From contig JAHCAR010000020.1 of the NCBI GenBank assembly GCA_019634795.1, positions 1 through 45,899 of the forward strand: 45,899 nt of DNA. The letters are read 5' to 3'. Below are positions 16,988-25,655 of the stretch, piece by piece. The translations under genes and the position numbers were made by a program. Numbering within the stretch: position 1 is the first letter of the stretch; the number at the start of each line of letters is the position of its first letter. The DNA is from Dokdonella sp. Its GTDB lineage: Bacteria > Pseudomonadota > Gammaproteobacteria > Xanthomonadales > Rhodanobacteraceae. A model generated the notes under the pieces. The model was not told the DNA's origin. It saw only the letters and a list, made by a program, of their open reading frames with translations, and did not search any database.

Positions 16988-17437
16988 ATGAAGACTCTCG
17001 CACCTCTCGCGCTGGTTGCAGCGCTGTGCTTCGCACAACCGGCTTTTGCCCAGCTGAAGCCCTACACCGACTACGACACCAGTGCCTCGATTTCCCAGGT
17101 GTCCACCGTAAAAGTGGATGCCAACATGATCGACTACTATCTGGAAGGCATTCGCTCCACCTGGGTGGCATCGAATGAAGCGGCAAAGAAGCTTGGACAG
17201 ATCGAAAGCTACAGCGTCTATGTCAGCGATCTGCCATTGAGCGGCGAGTTCAACGTGGTATTGGTGACCCGGGTCAAGAATGCCAGTGACCTCGAGCCGA
17301 GCAAGGCGCGCTATGACGCGTTCATGAAGGCATGGGGCGAGGCCAACGAAAAGAAGACTCGGGAAACGGTGAAGAGCTACCCGGATATCCGCAAGATCAC
17401 CGGCGAATATCGCCTGCGCGAAATCACCTTCAAGTAA
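16988..17437 (+). CDS. Periplasmic hypothetical protein
   Basis: A 149-residue protein with a clear signal peptide, MKTLAPLALVAALCFAQPAFA, cleaved before Gln22. The mature part has no Cys, no membrane segment and no recognised domain. It alternates charged helices (SNEAAKKLGQIESYSVYV) and strands and ends KITGEYRLREITFK. GGGGAGAAG lies about six bases upstream of the ATG, a strong ribosome-binding site. It stands alone, with a strong stem-loop 12 bases after its stop, so it is probably a monocistronic gene. I do not recognise the family. A soluble periplasmic role is the only inference the sequence supports. Confidence 0.8.
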   Translation: MKTLAPLALVAALCFAQPAFAQLKPYTDYDTSASISQVSTVKVDANMIDYYLEGIRSTWVASNEAAKKLGQIESYSVYVSDLPLSGEFNVVLVTRVKNASDLEPSKARYDAFMKAWGEANEKKTRETVKSYPDIRKITGEYRLREITFK

Positions 17438-17448
17438 TTTGACGTTGT

Positions 17449-17477
17449 CCGGATGCGACGCGCTGCGTCGCATCCGG
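17449..17477 (+). terminator. Strong stem-loop terminator after the periplasmic protein gene
   Basis: CCGGATGCGACGC (17449-17461) pairs perfectly with GCGTCGCATCCGG (17465-17477) around a three-base loop, followed by TTTGAT. The 13-bp stem starts 12 bases after the stop codon. The T-run is short, so termination may need help. Confidence 0.7.
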
Positions 17478-17622
17478 TTTGATGAGTGTGCGCGTCATGC
17501 GCGCGAATCGATGCACCGAGCATTCGGGAATTGCATCGAAGGATCGAGGGGCCGTCCTGATCGCCCTGCGGACTTGAATTCGCCGGCGGAAGAAGAAAAA
17601 GGGCACGAAGCAAGAGCCCCTT

Positions 17623-17709
17623 ATCCCCTTTATTCGCCCCGTCCATGGGGCTCACCCTTCGGGCCGGCTTGCGCCGTTCGTGCCCGATCCCATCGGGCAC
17701 AGTCGGGAC
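17623..17709. repeat. Dispersed 87-bp repeat, copy A
   Basis: ATCCCCTTTATTCGCCCCGT through CACAGTCGGGAC recurs at 29387-29473, essentially identical over 87 bases, there inside the mrfB coding region. It includes a CGTGCCCGATCCCATCGGGC hairpin. It is followed here by CTCCCGCTAGCGGGAGAAGG, and a second shared piece occurs at about 17830-17895 (GGAATGCC...CGCTGGCGGGAG...GACAGGCTG), which matches 29283-29340. These repeats are the only things I see in the 17438-18149 gap apart from the terminator. Confidence 0.9.
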
Positions 17710-18149
17710 CTCCTCCCGCTAGCGGGAGAAGGATGGGTAGTGTTGGACTCGTGCCAGCGGGAGCTCGTGCCAGCGGGAGAAGGGAAAATTGTGCTGGTCT
17801 CGCGCGAATGGCGCAAAAGACTCGCGGTGAGGCTGCGATGTGGAATGCCTCGCCCGCTGGCGGGAGAGGCTGCCGACAGGCTGGTGAGGGCGGTCTACTT
17901 GGGAGAGGCCGCTCGACATTGTTCCGACGGCCTTCAGGCCCGATGCAGGCCTGGCCGGCCGAGGCGGGCGAGCAAGCCTCGATTCACGGGAGTTGAATTG
18001 CATCGCCGCCAGGGCGGGCTGCTGCGAGCGCAAGGCAGGCGTGGGCCTTGCCGCGGGCCTTGTCGGCCACGAATCGTGACCTTTTGCACGTTTGATGGGC
18101 GCCGGCGATTGTAGCCTTGGCGGACTCTGGCCGTTGGGGCGGTGCCGGC

Positions 18150-19289
18150 ATGATCTGTATTGGTTTCGATTCGGGTGGCCGGGCATCCGCGTGGGCGGGG
18201 ATATGCCTCGCTATCGCCTTGCCTCTGCTCGGTGCGGCCTCCGTCGCGCAGGCCGGCTCGCCGGCGCTGGGCTGGCAGGAAATCCCGAACACGCGCATTC
18301 GACCGCTCTGCCCCTTGCCCGATGCGGAACCGGGCGAGTTCGGCGTATGCCAGTCGGTGACCGGCGCCTGGAGTGGCGGCGCCTTCGATAGCCAGCGCAA
18401 CCTGCTCTACATTCTCGGTGGCGGGCATACCGACTATGCCGGCAACGAGGTCTACGTGCTCGACGTGAACCTGCTGCAGCTGAGCCGGCTCAACGAGCCG
18501 AGTTTTCCGGTACGCGACGGTTGTGTCGATGGCACGAATTCGAGCTATGCCGATGGCCGACCCGTGGCGCGGCACACCTACAGCAATCTGGAATTCCTGC
18601 CGGCGACGAACCAGTTGCTGATGTTCGGCGGTTCGCGCTGGAAGTGCGGGTATTTCGGGCACGACACCTGGTTGTTCAGCCCTCCAAACGACAGCTGGAC
18701 ACGGCAATCGCCGAGTGTTTCGCCGGGTGGGGATTTCGACCTGTCGATGGCGCGCGATCCGCTCACCAACCTGGTCTATGCGCACGACACGCATGCCCTG
18801 TTCTCCTACAACCCGGCCACTTCGAACTGGACCCAGCGCAGCGAGGAATTCTCGGTCACGAGTTACAAGAACGGCGTGATCGATCCGGTCGCCCGACGCT
18901 ACTACTGGTATGACACGAGCAGCACCCTGCTGCACTGGTATGACATCAGCAATCCAACCGCGGTTGGACTGGTCGATCACAGTCGCACGACTTCGGGTTG
19001 CACGTTTATCAGCAGAGATAGCGCCGGCTGGCAGTACGATCCGGTGCTCGACCGGCTGGTGGCGTGGTCGACTGGCGACAGTGTCCAGGTACTGGATGGC
19101 ACGACCGGCGTCTGCGAGACGCGGACGTTTGCGGGCGGGCCGACGGCGGTGGCGACCGGCACCTTTGGGCGCTTTCGCTATTCGAGCCTGAGCAACTTGT
19201 ACGTCGTGTGCAATGGCATTGATGACAACTGCTACACCTTGCGGCTGACCTCGGTCGATTCGATTTTTGCGGATGGGTTCGAGCCGTGA
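18150..19289 (+). CDS. Secreted kelch-like beta-propeller protein with DSIFADGFEP tail
   Basis: A 379-residue exported protein. The N-terminus has a hydrophobic segment (AWAGICLAIALPLLGAASVA) ending in AQA, a likely signal peptidase site. The mature part has kelch-like blades such as LLYILGGGHTDYAGNEVYVL, QLLMFGGSRWKCGYFGHDTW and LVYAHDTHALFSYNP, so it is probably a beta-propeller. It ends VDSIFADGFEP, a tail shared with the next gene downstream (DSIFADSFE). I chose ATG 18150; a TTG at 18117 would add 11 residues. No operon partner is evident, because about 590 bases of repeats follow. Substrate or ligand is unknown. The C-terminal tail may be a sorting signal, an inference from its sharing. 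Confidence 0.75.
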   Translation: MICIGFDSGGRASAWAGICLAIALPLLGAASVAQAGSPALGWQEIPNTRIRPLCPLPDAEPGEFGVCQSVTGAWSGGAFDSQRNLLYILGGGHTDYAGNEVYVLDVNLLQLSRLNEPSFPVRDGCVDGTNSSYADGRPVARHTYSNLEFLPATNQLLMFGGSRWKCGYFGHDTWLFSPPNDSWTRQSPSVSPGGDFDLSMARDPLTNLVYAHDTHALFSYNPATSNWTQRSEEFSVTSYKNGVIDPVARRYYWYDTSSTLLHWYDISNPTAVGLVDHSRTTSGCTFISRDSAGWQYDPVLDRLVAWSTGDSVQVLDGTTGVCETRTFAGGPTAVATGTFGRFRYSSLSNLYVVCNGIDDNCYTLRLTSVDSIFADGFEP

Positions 19290-19427
19290 GGATTTGTGCG
19301 GTGTTGCCTGGTGCCCGGAGGATGGGTGTCGGAGGGCGCTGCCTCGTGCGTGGTTTGCCTTTGGTGTGCGATTTGGGCTGCGGATGGTCGAAGTGATTGC
19401 TGGTGCCACGTTTTGGAAAGGTGAGTC

Positions 19428-19725
19428 GCTGGATCCCGGCTTGCGCCGGGATGACGGTGAGGGGGGTTGGGGTGTTGCTAGGAGGGACGTTATTTCGGGC
19501 TGCGCCGGGATGATTGAGGAAGGGTAAGGCGCTGGATCCCGGCCTTCGCCGGGATGACGGTGAGGGGGTTTGGGGTGTTGCTTGGGGGGATGTTATTTCG
19601 GGCTGCGCCGGGATGATTGAGGAAGGGTAAGGCGCTGGATCCCGGCCTTCGCCGGGATGACGGTGAGGATAGATGCGGTGCTGCTGAAAAGCTCGTCATC
19701 CCGGCGAAAGCCGGGATCCAGTGAC
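19428..19725. repeat. 103-bp tandem repeats with inverted terminal copy
   Basis: GCTGGATCCCGGC begins at 19428, 19531 and 19634, a 103-base period. Each unit carries CCCGGCCTTCGCCGGGATGA and a second, reversed CGGGCTGCGCCGGGATGATT. The array ends with an inverted copy, CGTCATCCCGGCGAAAGCCG, at 19694-19725. These are GC-rich hairpins of a dispersed intergenic type. They fill most of the 19290-19876 gap between the two DSIFADxFE genes. Confidence 0.88.
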
Positions 19726-19876
19726 TTTGCTCTCACGAGTCATGCGAGCCCTGTCATCGATTGCCCAACAAGCGGTTCCCGCCCGCCGTGACCCATTTCA
19801 GGAAGTCCACGAATTCGAAGGTTCAGTGAAGTCGGGCGACCTGCGGGTTGCCCAAGCCAGTGATCGGAGTACGCCG

Positions 19877-21874
19877 ATGCGCAGCATGAAGTGCCTGAAT
19901 CTCCTGTTTGCTGCCTTCGCCATGGTGGGCCCACTGCTGGCCGTGGCCTCGCCGCCGGTGACGACCGTGCATCTGCGTTCCGCGCAGAGCGGCGTGCAGG
20001 TGTTCACGGTGGGGCTCGCGTTTCGCAAGGGCGACGTGCCGGGCTATCCGCAATTGCAGCTGGCCGATTCGCAGGTGGTGGTCAAGAAGCGCTGGAACGA
20101 TGGCAGCGTCAAGCATGCGGTCGCCTCGGGGCAGATCGACCTGGTCGCCGGGCAGACCGTCGACATTGCGATCGATGCCGTTGCGAATCCGCCGGGCGGC
20201 ATTCCGATGACGGCGGCCGATATCGCCAGCGCCAATCCGTCGGCAGTGGTGAACCTGGGCGGCGCGGTCGGCAACGTGAGCCTGCAGAACCTGCTCGGCA
20301 CTCCGGCGCGCACGTGGATCAGCGGTCCGGAGATGGTCGAGGCACATTACTACGGCGTCCCGAACGGCAATGCCAACATGGCGGTCTGGTTCCAGGTGCG
20401 CCTGTACAAGAGCGGTCGCCTGTTCGTGCGCACGTGGATCGACAACGGCCGGCTCGATCTCGCACCGGTTGATCGCAGCTATGTGCCGAACGTGAGCATC
20501 GGCGGTGTGCCGATTTTCGACAACGGCGGCGCCGCACTGACCCACTATGCGCACTCGCGCTGGTCACAGGAGGCGTGGATCGGCGCGACCAATGCGGTCG
20601 AGGCCGACATCGACACCGGCTATCTCGTGCGCACGCGCCTGGTGCCGAACTACATGAGCAACGTGCCGGCCGAGGCGGCACTCAACGCGCTGGCGCAGAA
20701 CTACACGCCACTTACGAATGCCGGCTGGACGCCGAACATGGGCGAAACCGGATTCCAGCGACAGATCGGCCTGCTGCCGTCGTGGGATGCACTGTATGTC
20801 ACCTCGCACGCCGACCCGCGCGCGCGCCGGGCGGTGATGGCGCAGACCTGGGCGCTGAGCGGTTACCCGATCGTCTGGAAGGACAGCGCCACGCTGGCCA
20901 CGCCGATGCCGAGCGCACGGCCGACCTGGACGGTCGATGGACCGAGCCAGGGCGGCGCGACCACGGTCGGCGCGGGCTCGCTGGTCTGGGACATCGCCCA
21001 TCACGGCTCGGGTGGTTACCTCGCCTATCTGATCAGCGGCGACTACTACGCACTCGAGACCATGGCCGACCAGGCCGCACTCTGCTACCTGATGAATACC
21101 TCCGCCAGCGGTAGCGGCACCGCGCGCCTGATGAAGGGGCAGACCCGCGGCATGGCCTGGTGCCTGCGCACGCTGAGCCAGTACACCGCGATCGCACCGG
21201 ACGGCGATGCCATCGCGGCCGACTATCGCGCCTTGCTGGCCAGCAACATCGGGCATTGGGCCGGCGTGATCGACACGCTCGGCGCAAGCGGCATCGGCTA
21301 CTTCTACGAATACAACATCGACCTCTACGCACCGGGCACGATCGCGCCGTGGCAGCAGCACTTCATGATGCAGTCGCTCGGCATGGGATCCGATCTCGAT
21401 CCGCTGGCCGACATGAGCACCTACGCTCGGGTGCGCGACTGGCTCGACCAGGGCGCGGTCGGCATCCTCGGCAGCGCGGCCGGATACTGCTTCAACTATG
21501 CCAGCGTGTACACCGCGAAGATCAGCGACGGCGGCAACGGCAATCCGGCCTCGTGGTATCCGAACTGGGCGCAGGTGTTCGCGGCCACGCACGGCACCAG
21601 TCCCTGCGCGAATACGCTGCTCGGCAGCTCGGGCGGCGCCCCGGCCTCCGCATCGACAGGCTACTGGGGCAACCTGCTGCCGGCGATCGCCTATGCGGTC
21701 GATCACCAGGCGCCGGGCGCCGATGCCGCCTGGCAGCGCCTGACCGGCGCCAGCAACTGGTCGGTCCTGCGCAACAGCGGATTCGACAGCGTGCCGAACT
21801 GGGGCATCGAACCACGCGCGCCGGATTCACCGGACAGCATCTTTGCCGACTCGTTCGAGGCAACGGCGCGATAA
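19877..21874 (+). CDS. Large secreted protein with DSIFADSFE tail
   Basis: A 665-residue exported protein. I chose ATG 19877, which has GGAG seven bases upstream and opens a signal peptide (MRSMKCLNLLFAAFAMVGPL ending AVASP); frames further upstream run through repeats. The first 250 mature residues look like beta-rich domains (VTTVHLRSAQSGVQVFTVGL, VVVKKRWNDGSVKHAVASG). The central and C-terminal part is helical with aromatic clusters (SGYPIVWKD, GYFYEYNIDLYAPGTIAPWQ), a layout resembling beta-sandwich plus alpha-toroid polysaccharide-active enzymes. I cannot name a family. The C-terminus reads SPDSIFADSFEATAR, sharing the tail motif with the upstream kelch-like gene. Many residue pairs of Cys (for example SPCANTLL) suggest an oxidising compartment. 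Confidence 0.7.
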   Translation: MRSMKCLNLLFAAFAMVGPLLAVASPPVTTVHLRSAQSGVQVFTVGLAFRKGDVPGYPQLQLADSQVVVKKRWNDGSVKHAVASGQIDLVAGQTVDIAIDAVANPPGGIPMTAADIASANPSAVVNLGGAVGNVSLQNLLGTPARTWISGPEMVEAHYYGVPNGNANMAVWFQVRLYKSGRLFVRTWIDNGRLDLAPVDRSYVPNVSIGGVPIFDNGGAALTHYAHSRWSQEAWIGATNAVEADIDTGYLVRTRLVPNYMSNVPAEAALNALAQNYTPLTNAGWTPNMGETGFQRQIGLLPSWDALYVTSHADPRARRAVMAQTWALSGYPIVWKDSATLATPMPSARPTWTVDGPSQGGATTVGAGSLVWDIAHHGSGGYLAYLISGDYYALETMADQAALCYLMNTSASGSGTARLMKGQTRGMAWCLRTLSQYTAIAPDGDAIAADYRALLASNIGHWAGVIDTLGASGIGYFYEYNIDLYAPGTIAPWQQHFMMQSLGMGSDLDPLADMSTYARVRDWLDQGAVGILGSAAGYCFNYASVYTAKISDGGNGNPASWYPNWAQVFAATHGTSPCANTLLGSSGGAPASASTGYWGNLLPAIAYAVDHQAPGADAAWQRLTGASNWSVLRNSGFDSVPNWGIEPRAPDSPDSIFADSFEATAR

Positions 21875-22036
21875 GCGTCGGAACGCGAACCTCCCCGGCA
21901 AGCCATCGTGCGACATTCTGCCGCCCGCGGCAGTTCGGGCGCATTCCGTGACAGCCCGGGTACTGCGACCAGCGGTCACATCCATGGGTGCAAATCGTGT
22001 GCTTGACTGCCGCACTTTTTCGCAGATCGAAGCCCG

Positions 22037-24106
22037 ATGAACGACTCCAGAATCCTCTCCGCCGCGATTGCCGCTGCCCTTCTTTCCTGCTCCTTCGCCC
22101 GCGCATCCGCCGCGGATAGCGCCGGCGATCTCGCCGACGAAGTCAGGTTCGAATCGATCATCGTGACCGCCGTGCAGCAAGAGTCCCCGCTGACCTTCGA
22201 GACCGATCCGAAGCAGCCACGCCAGCCCGTTCCTGCCAGTGACGGCGCCGACTACCTGAAAACCATTCCCGGCTTCACCGCGATCCGCAACGGCGGTACG
22301 AATGGCGACCCGGTGCTGCGCGGCATGTTCGGCTCGCGCCTGAATCTGCTGACGAACGACGGCACCCTGCTCGGCGCCTGCCCGGCGCGCATGGACAACC
22401 CGCTTTCCTATGTGGCACCGGAAACCTACGACACGCTGAGCGTGGTCAAGGGACCGCAAACCGTGCTCTGGGGCCCGGGCGCATCGGCCGGCACGGTGCG
22501 TTTCGACCGCCATACGCAGCGCTTCACCGAACCCGGCCTGCGACTCGACGGCAGCCTGCTCTTCGGCTCGTGGGGCCGGAACGACCAGATCCTCGACGCC
22601 GCGGGCGGCAACGCCAATGGCTACATGCGCGTCGCCGCGAACCGCTCCGAGCAGGACGACTACGACGATGGCGATGGCGATCGCGTTCCTTCCGCATGGA
22701 AGAAGTGGAACACCGACGTGGAAGCCGGCTGGACGCCGGACGACGACACGCGCCTGGTCGCCTCGCTCGGTCGCGGCAATGGCGAGGCGCGCTATGCGGG
22801 GCGCGGCATGGACGGCGCGCAGTTCCTGCGCGAAAGCGCCGCTGTCTCGTTCGAGAAGACCCGGATCAGCGGCGTGCTCGATGGCATCGAGGCCAACCTG
22901 TTCACCAACTATGCCGATCACGTGATGGACAACTACACGTTGCGGACCCCTGATCCGACCGGTCCGATGCCGATGCCGATGGCCTCAAACGTCGACCGCA
23001 GAACCCACGGTGGGCGCGTCGCAGCGACCTGGCGCTGGCCGACCCTGGAACTCGTCACCGGAATCGACCACCAGGCCAACCGACACCGCGAACGCAACGC
23101 AATGGGGATCGATGCCTACCGGCTATTGCCATGGGTACCCGATGCGCGTTTTTCGAATACCGGCGCCTTCGCCGAGCTCACCTGGAAGGCGGCTTCGCGA
23201 GGACGCGTGATTGCCGGCGCACGCGTGGACCGTGCCTCCGCTGAAGACCAGCGCGAAACGGTCGGCATGGGCATGATGCCGATGCCCAATCCGACGTCGG
23301 GCGAGGAACGCAAGTCGACGCTGTCCTCGGCGTTCGCGCGTTACGAACACCACGCCGCCGACTCGCCGACGACCCTGTACATCGGCCTCGGCCGTTCGGA
23401 GCGCTTTCCCGACTATTGGGAACTGTTTTCGCCGGACATGGCCGAGATGGGCAGCGTCAATGCGTTCTCCGCGATCCGCCCGGAGAAAACCCTGCAACTC
23501 GACACCGGCGCCCAGTATTCGGGCGAGAGGCTGCGCGCATGGGTTTCCCTGTATGCCGGCCGGATCGACGACTACATCCTGTTCCGATACCTGTCCGGCG
23601 GCATGATGGGAACGACCTCGATGGCAAGCAACGTCGACGCGCGCACGCGCGGAGGCGAAGCCGGTGCGAACTGGCGCTTCGCGCCATCGTGGTCGATCGA
23701 ATCGAGCGTGGCCTATGCCTGGGGCGAAAACCGGAGCGATGGACGCGCCCTGCCGCAGATGCCACCGCTGGAAGCGCGGGTCGCCCTCGCCTATGAGCAG
23801 AGCGCCTGGTCATTCGGCGCCTCGTGGCGTGCGGTCGCCCGCCAATCGCGCGTCTCGATCGACGAGGGCAACGTCGTCGGACGCGATCTCGGCCCGAGTC
23901 CCGGCTTTGCCGTGTTCGCGATCAATGCGGGCTATCGCATCGATGCGAAGGCGACGATCACGGCCGGCATCGACAACCTGCTCGACCGCACCTATGCCGA
24001 ACACCTCAACCTGGCCGGCAACGCGGCGTTCGGCTATCCGGCCGATCCCGTTCGCATTAATGAGCCGGGCCGCACGTTCTGGGCAAAGCTCAATCTGAGC
24101 TACTAG
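22037..24106 (+). CDS. TonB-dependent copper receptor (OprC/NosA type)
   Basis: A 689-residue outer-membrane receptor. A signal peptide (ends ARASA) is followed by a TonB-box-like ESIIVTA at about residues 39-45, then a plug domain with LLGACPARMDNPLSYVAPET and VVKGPQTVLWGPGASAGTV, a block characteristic of the copper/NosA receptor subfamily. A 22-strand barrel follows and ends in NLSY with a terminal aromatic residue. Met-rich loops occur near residues 310 (GPMPMPMAS), 410 (GMGMMPMPNP) and 520 (GGMMGTTSMAS), fitting copper binding at the cell surface. No copper chaperone or sensor gene is adjacent. I see no riboswitch in the 160 bases upstream; regulation is not evident. It stands alone, followed by a palindromic repeat that could terminate transcription. 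Confidence 0.9.
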   Translation: MNDSRILSAAIAAALLSCSFARASAADSAGDLADEVRFESIIVTAVQQESPLTFETDPKQPRQPVPASDGADYLKTIPGFTAIRNGGTNGDPVLRGMFGSRLNLLTNDGTLLGACPARMDNPLSYVAPETYDTLSVVKGPQTVLWGPGASAGTVRFDRHTQRFTEPGLRLDGSLLFGSWGRNDQILDAAGGNANGYMRVAANRSEQDDYDDGDGDRVPSAWKKWNTDVEAGWTPDDDTRLVASLGRGNGEARYAGRGMDGAQFLRESAAVSFEKTRISGVLDGIEANLFTNYADHVMDNYTLRTPDPTGPMPMPMASNVDRRTHGGRVAATWRWPTLELVTGIDHQANRHRERNAMGIDAYRLLPWVPDARFSNTGAFAELTWKAASRGRVIAGARVDRASAEDQRETVGMGMMPMPNPTSGEERKSTLSSAFARYEHHAADSPTTLYIGLGRSERFPDYWELFSPDMAEMGSVNAFSAIRPEKTLQLDTGAQYSGERLRAWVSLYAGRIDDYILFRYLSGGMMGTTSMASNVDARTRGGEAGANWRFAPSWSIESSVAYAWGENRSDGRALPQMPPLEARVALAYEQSAWSFGASWRAVARQSRVSIDEGNVVGRDLGPSPGFAVFAINAGYRIDAKATITAGIDNLLDRTYAEHLNLAGNAAFGYPADPVRINEPGRTFWAKLNLSY

Positions 24107-24130
24107 TCGGGGCCTGAGCAGGCGGCGCAG

Positions 24131-24230
24131 CCGTCACGACGCCTGCCTGCGTCTTCATCGCGATGTGTCGACGCAGGCAGCGGGTCAGCGCAACGAGGAG
24201 GCACGCGCGCAGGCCGGCGTCGCCTGACGG
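24131..24230. repeat. About 100-bp palindromic dispersed element, copy 1
   Basis: An imperfect long palindrome begins CCGTCACGACGCCTGCCTGC and ends CGCGCAGGCCGGCGTCGCC. Inside it CTGCCTGCGTC (24143-24153) pairs perfectly with GACGCAGGCAG (24170-24180). A related element lies at 45765-45870. The element sits between the receptor gene and the next gene in the same direction and may act as a terminator. No transposase is present, so it is MITE- or REP-like. Confidence 0.75.
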
Positions 24231-24307
24231 ATCGTCTTGTTGAGAAGAACTGGCATCCGGAAGGCTCGCCGCCAACAGCAGCGCGCTCCGGGCCGCCGTG
24301 CCCGCCG

Positions 24308-24313
24308 TACAAT
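24308..24313 (+). promoter_or_regulatory. Candidate -10 hexamer of the GhrA-type gene
   Basis: CCGTACAATGC lies about 20 bases before the ATG at 24333. The same CCGTACAAT string at 16529-16534 stands at a similar distance from the chimeric copy of this gene start, so it was duplicated with the gene. A clear -35 hexamer is not visible. Confidence 0.4.
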
Positions 24314-24332
24314 GCATTTTTTGGGCGCCGCC

Positions 24333-25250
24333 ATGGATGTCGTGATCTGTACCGCGAAAGAGCAGGACGCGTGGCGCGATGCGCTGTCTGCGTGCCTGCC
24401 CGAGGCCCGCGTGCATGTCGGCGTCGAAGCGCCGCAATGCGACTACGCGGTGGTCTGGAAGCCGCCTTCGGCGTTTTTTGCGGGGCAGCCGCGGCTCAAG
24501 GCGCTGTTCTCGCTCGGCGCCGGTGTCGATGGTCTGCTGGCCATGCCCGCGCTGCCGCGCGAGGTGCCGTTGGTGCGCATGGAAGATGTCGGCATGGCCG
24601 CGCAGATGATCGAGTACGCGCTGTATGTGACCTTGCGCCGGTTCCGGCGCTTTGCCGAATACGCGGAGGCACAGGCCGAAGGGCGCTGGGCGCCGCGCAG
24701 CTACCGCGATCGCCACGACTTCCCGATCGGCGTGCTCGGGCTCGGCGTGCTCGGTGGAGCCGTGGCCCGCGCGCTGGCCGATTTCGGGTTCGATGTATCG
24801 GGCTGGAGCCGCACGGCGAAGACGATCGAGGGCGTGCAATGCGAGCACGGTTCGGCCGGGCTCGATGTCATGCTCGGCCGCAGCGAGCTGGTGCTGGTGT
24901 TCCTGCCGCTGACCGGCGATACCGAGGGCCTGCTCGATCGGGAACGCCTGGCGAAGCTGCCGGAAGGGGCGGCCCTGGCCAATCTTTCGCGCGGTGAGCT
25001 GGTCGATGACGAGGGCCTGCTCGAAGCGCTCGATTCGGGCTGGATTTCCGAGGCCTACCTCGATGTGTTCGCGCGCGAACCGCTGCCGGCCGAACACCGC
25101 TACTGGACGCACCCGCGCGTGCACATGACGCCGCATGTGGCCGCGTTGACGCCGCATGACGTCGCCTGCGAGCAGGTGGCGGAAAAAGTCCGCAGGTTGG
25201 AGGCCGGGTTGCCGGTCAGCGGTGTGGTGGATCGAGTGCGGGGGTATTGA
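24333..25250 (+). CDS. ghrA: Glyoxylate/hydroxypyruvate reductase A-type D-2-hydroxyacid dehydrogenase
   Basis: A 305-residue cytoplasmic enzyme of the D-2-hydroxyacid dehydrogenase family, most like GhrA, which reduces glyoxylate and hydroxypyruvate with NAD(P)H. The nucleotide-binding loop is VLGLGVLGGAVA (GxGxxG at 136-141). The catalytic triad fits Arg221 (NLSRGE), Glu250 (FAREPLP) and His269 (MTPHVA). The N-terminal domain has the SLGAGVDGLLAMP block typical of this subgroup. I chose ATG 24333 by homology with the duplicated start at 16557; an in-frame ATG at 24312 lies inside the -10 region. A truncated relative of its first 22 codons is present 7.8 kb upstream. Substrate is inferred from the family and could be another 2-oxoacid. 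Confidence 0.85.
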   Translation: MDVVICTAKEQDAWRDALSACLPEARVHVGVEAPQCDYAVVWKPPSAFFAGQPRLKALFSLGAGVDGLLAMPALPREVPLVRMEDVGMAAQMIEYALYVTLRRFRRFAEYAEAQAEGRWAPRSYRDRHDFPIGVLGLGVLGGAVARALADFGFDVSGWSRTAKTIEGVQCEHGSAGLDVMLGRSELVLVFLPLTGDTEGLLDRERLAKLPEGAALANLSRGELVDDEGLLEALDSGWISEAYLDVFAREPLPAEHRYWTHPRVHMTPHVAALTPHDVACEQVAEKVRRLEAGLPVSGVVDRVRGY

Positions 25251-25303
25251 GGGGTTGGGGCAAGTACCGCTGGATCGAGGCCCAAGGCGCACTTAGCCGC
25301 TGC

Positions 25304-25655
25304 TCTTCGTAGAACAGGCATTCATGCCCGATGCTTTGACCAGCCGTTCGGCTGTTGAAAGCCGCCACGTGACGAAGCGCATCGCGGCTGAAGCCGGCTC
25401 CTACAACGAAGCAGCAACGCGGCACCGGTCATCGAAATCCGCGCCACCTGTCGCGCTCTTCGTAGGAGCGCCTTCAGGCGCGATGCTTCAACACGACGTT
25501 GGGGTTCGCTGCGCTCACCCCAACGGTATACCAGTCGAAAATTCCCCCGCCACAGGTCGCTGCCGCTCTTCGTAGGAGAGGCATTCATGCCCGATGCTTC
25601 GTGCCACGTGACGAAGAGCGTCGGGCATGAATGTCCTTCCTACGGGGGGCAAGAA
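25304..25655. repeat. REP-type palindrome cluster
   Basis: At least five copies of a CTCTTCGTAGGAG...CGATGCTTC palindrome lie here: forward at 25304-25338, 25456-25488 and 25566-25600, inverted at about 25373-25410 and 25610-25655. Forward and inverted copies alternate, as in BIME-type arrays. The variable middle reads GCATTCATGCC, GCCTTCAGGCG or GGCTGAAGCC, so stems are conserved while sequence changes. A second hairpin type, GGGTTCGCTGCGCTCACCCC, occurs at 25502 and in diverged form near 25730. Together these fill the 540-base gap 25251-25791; I see no gene in it. Confidence 0.85.

Noticed and set aside
17439-18114. Open frames of 140-190 codons in the gap before the kelch-like gene
   Set aside because: They run through hairpin repeats, lack ribosome-binding sites and encode low-complexity Arg/Ala/Gly sequence.
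21875-22036. Possible riboswitch leader before the TonB receptor
   Set aside because: No cobalamin or other conserved riboswitch core could be recognised, and the receptor is of the copper type.
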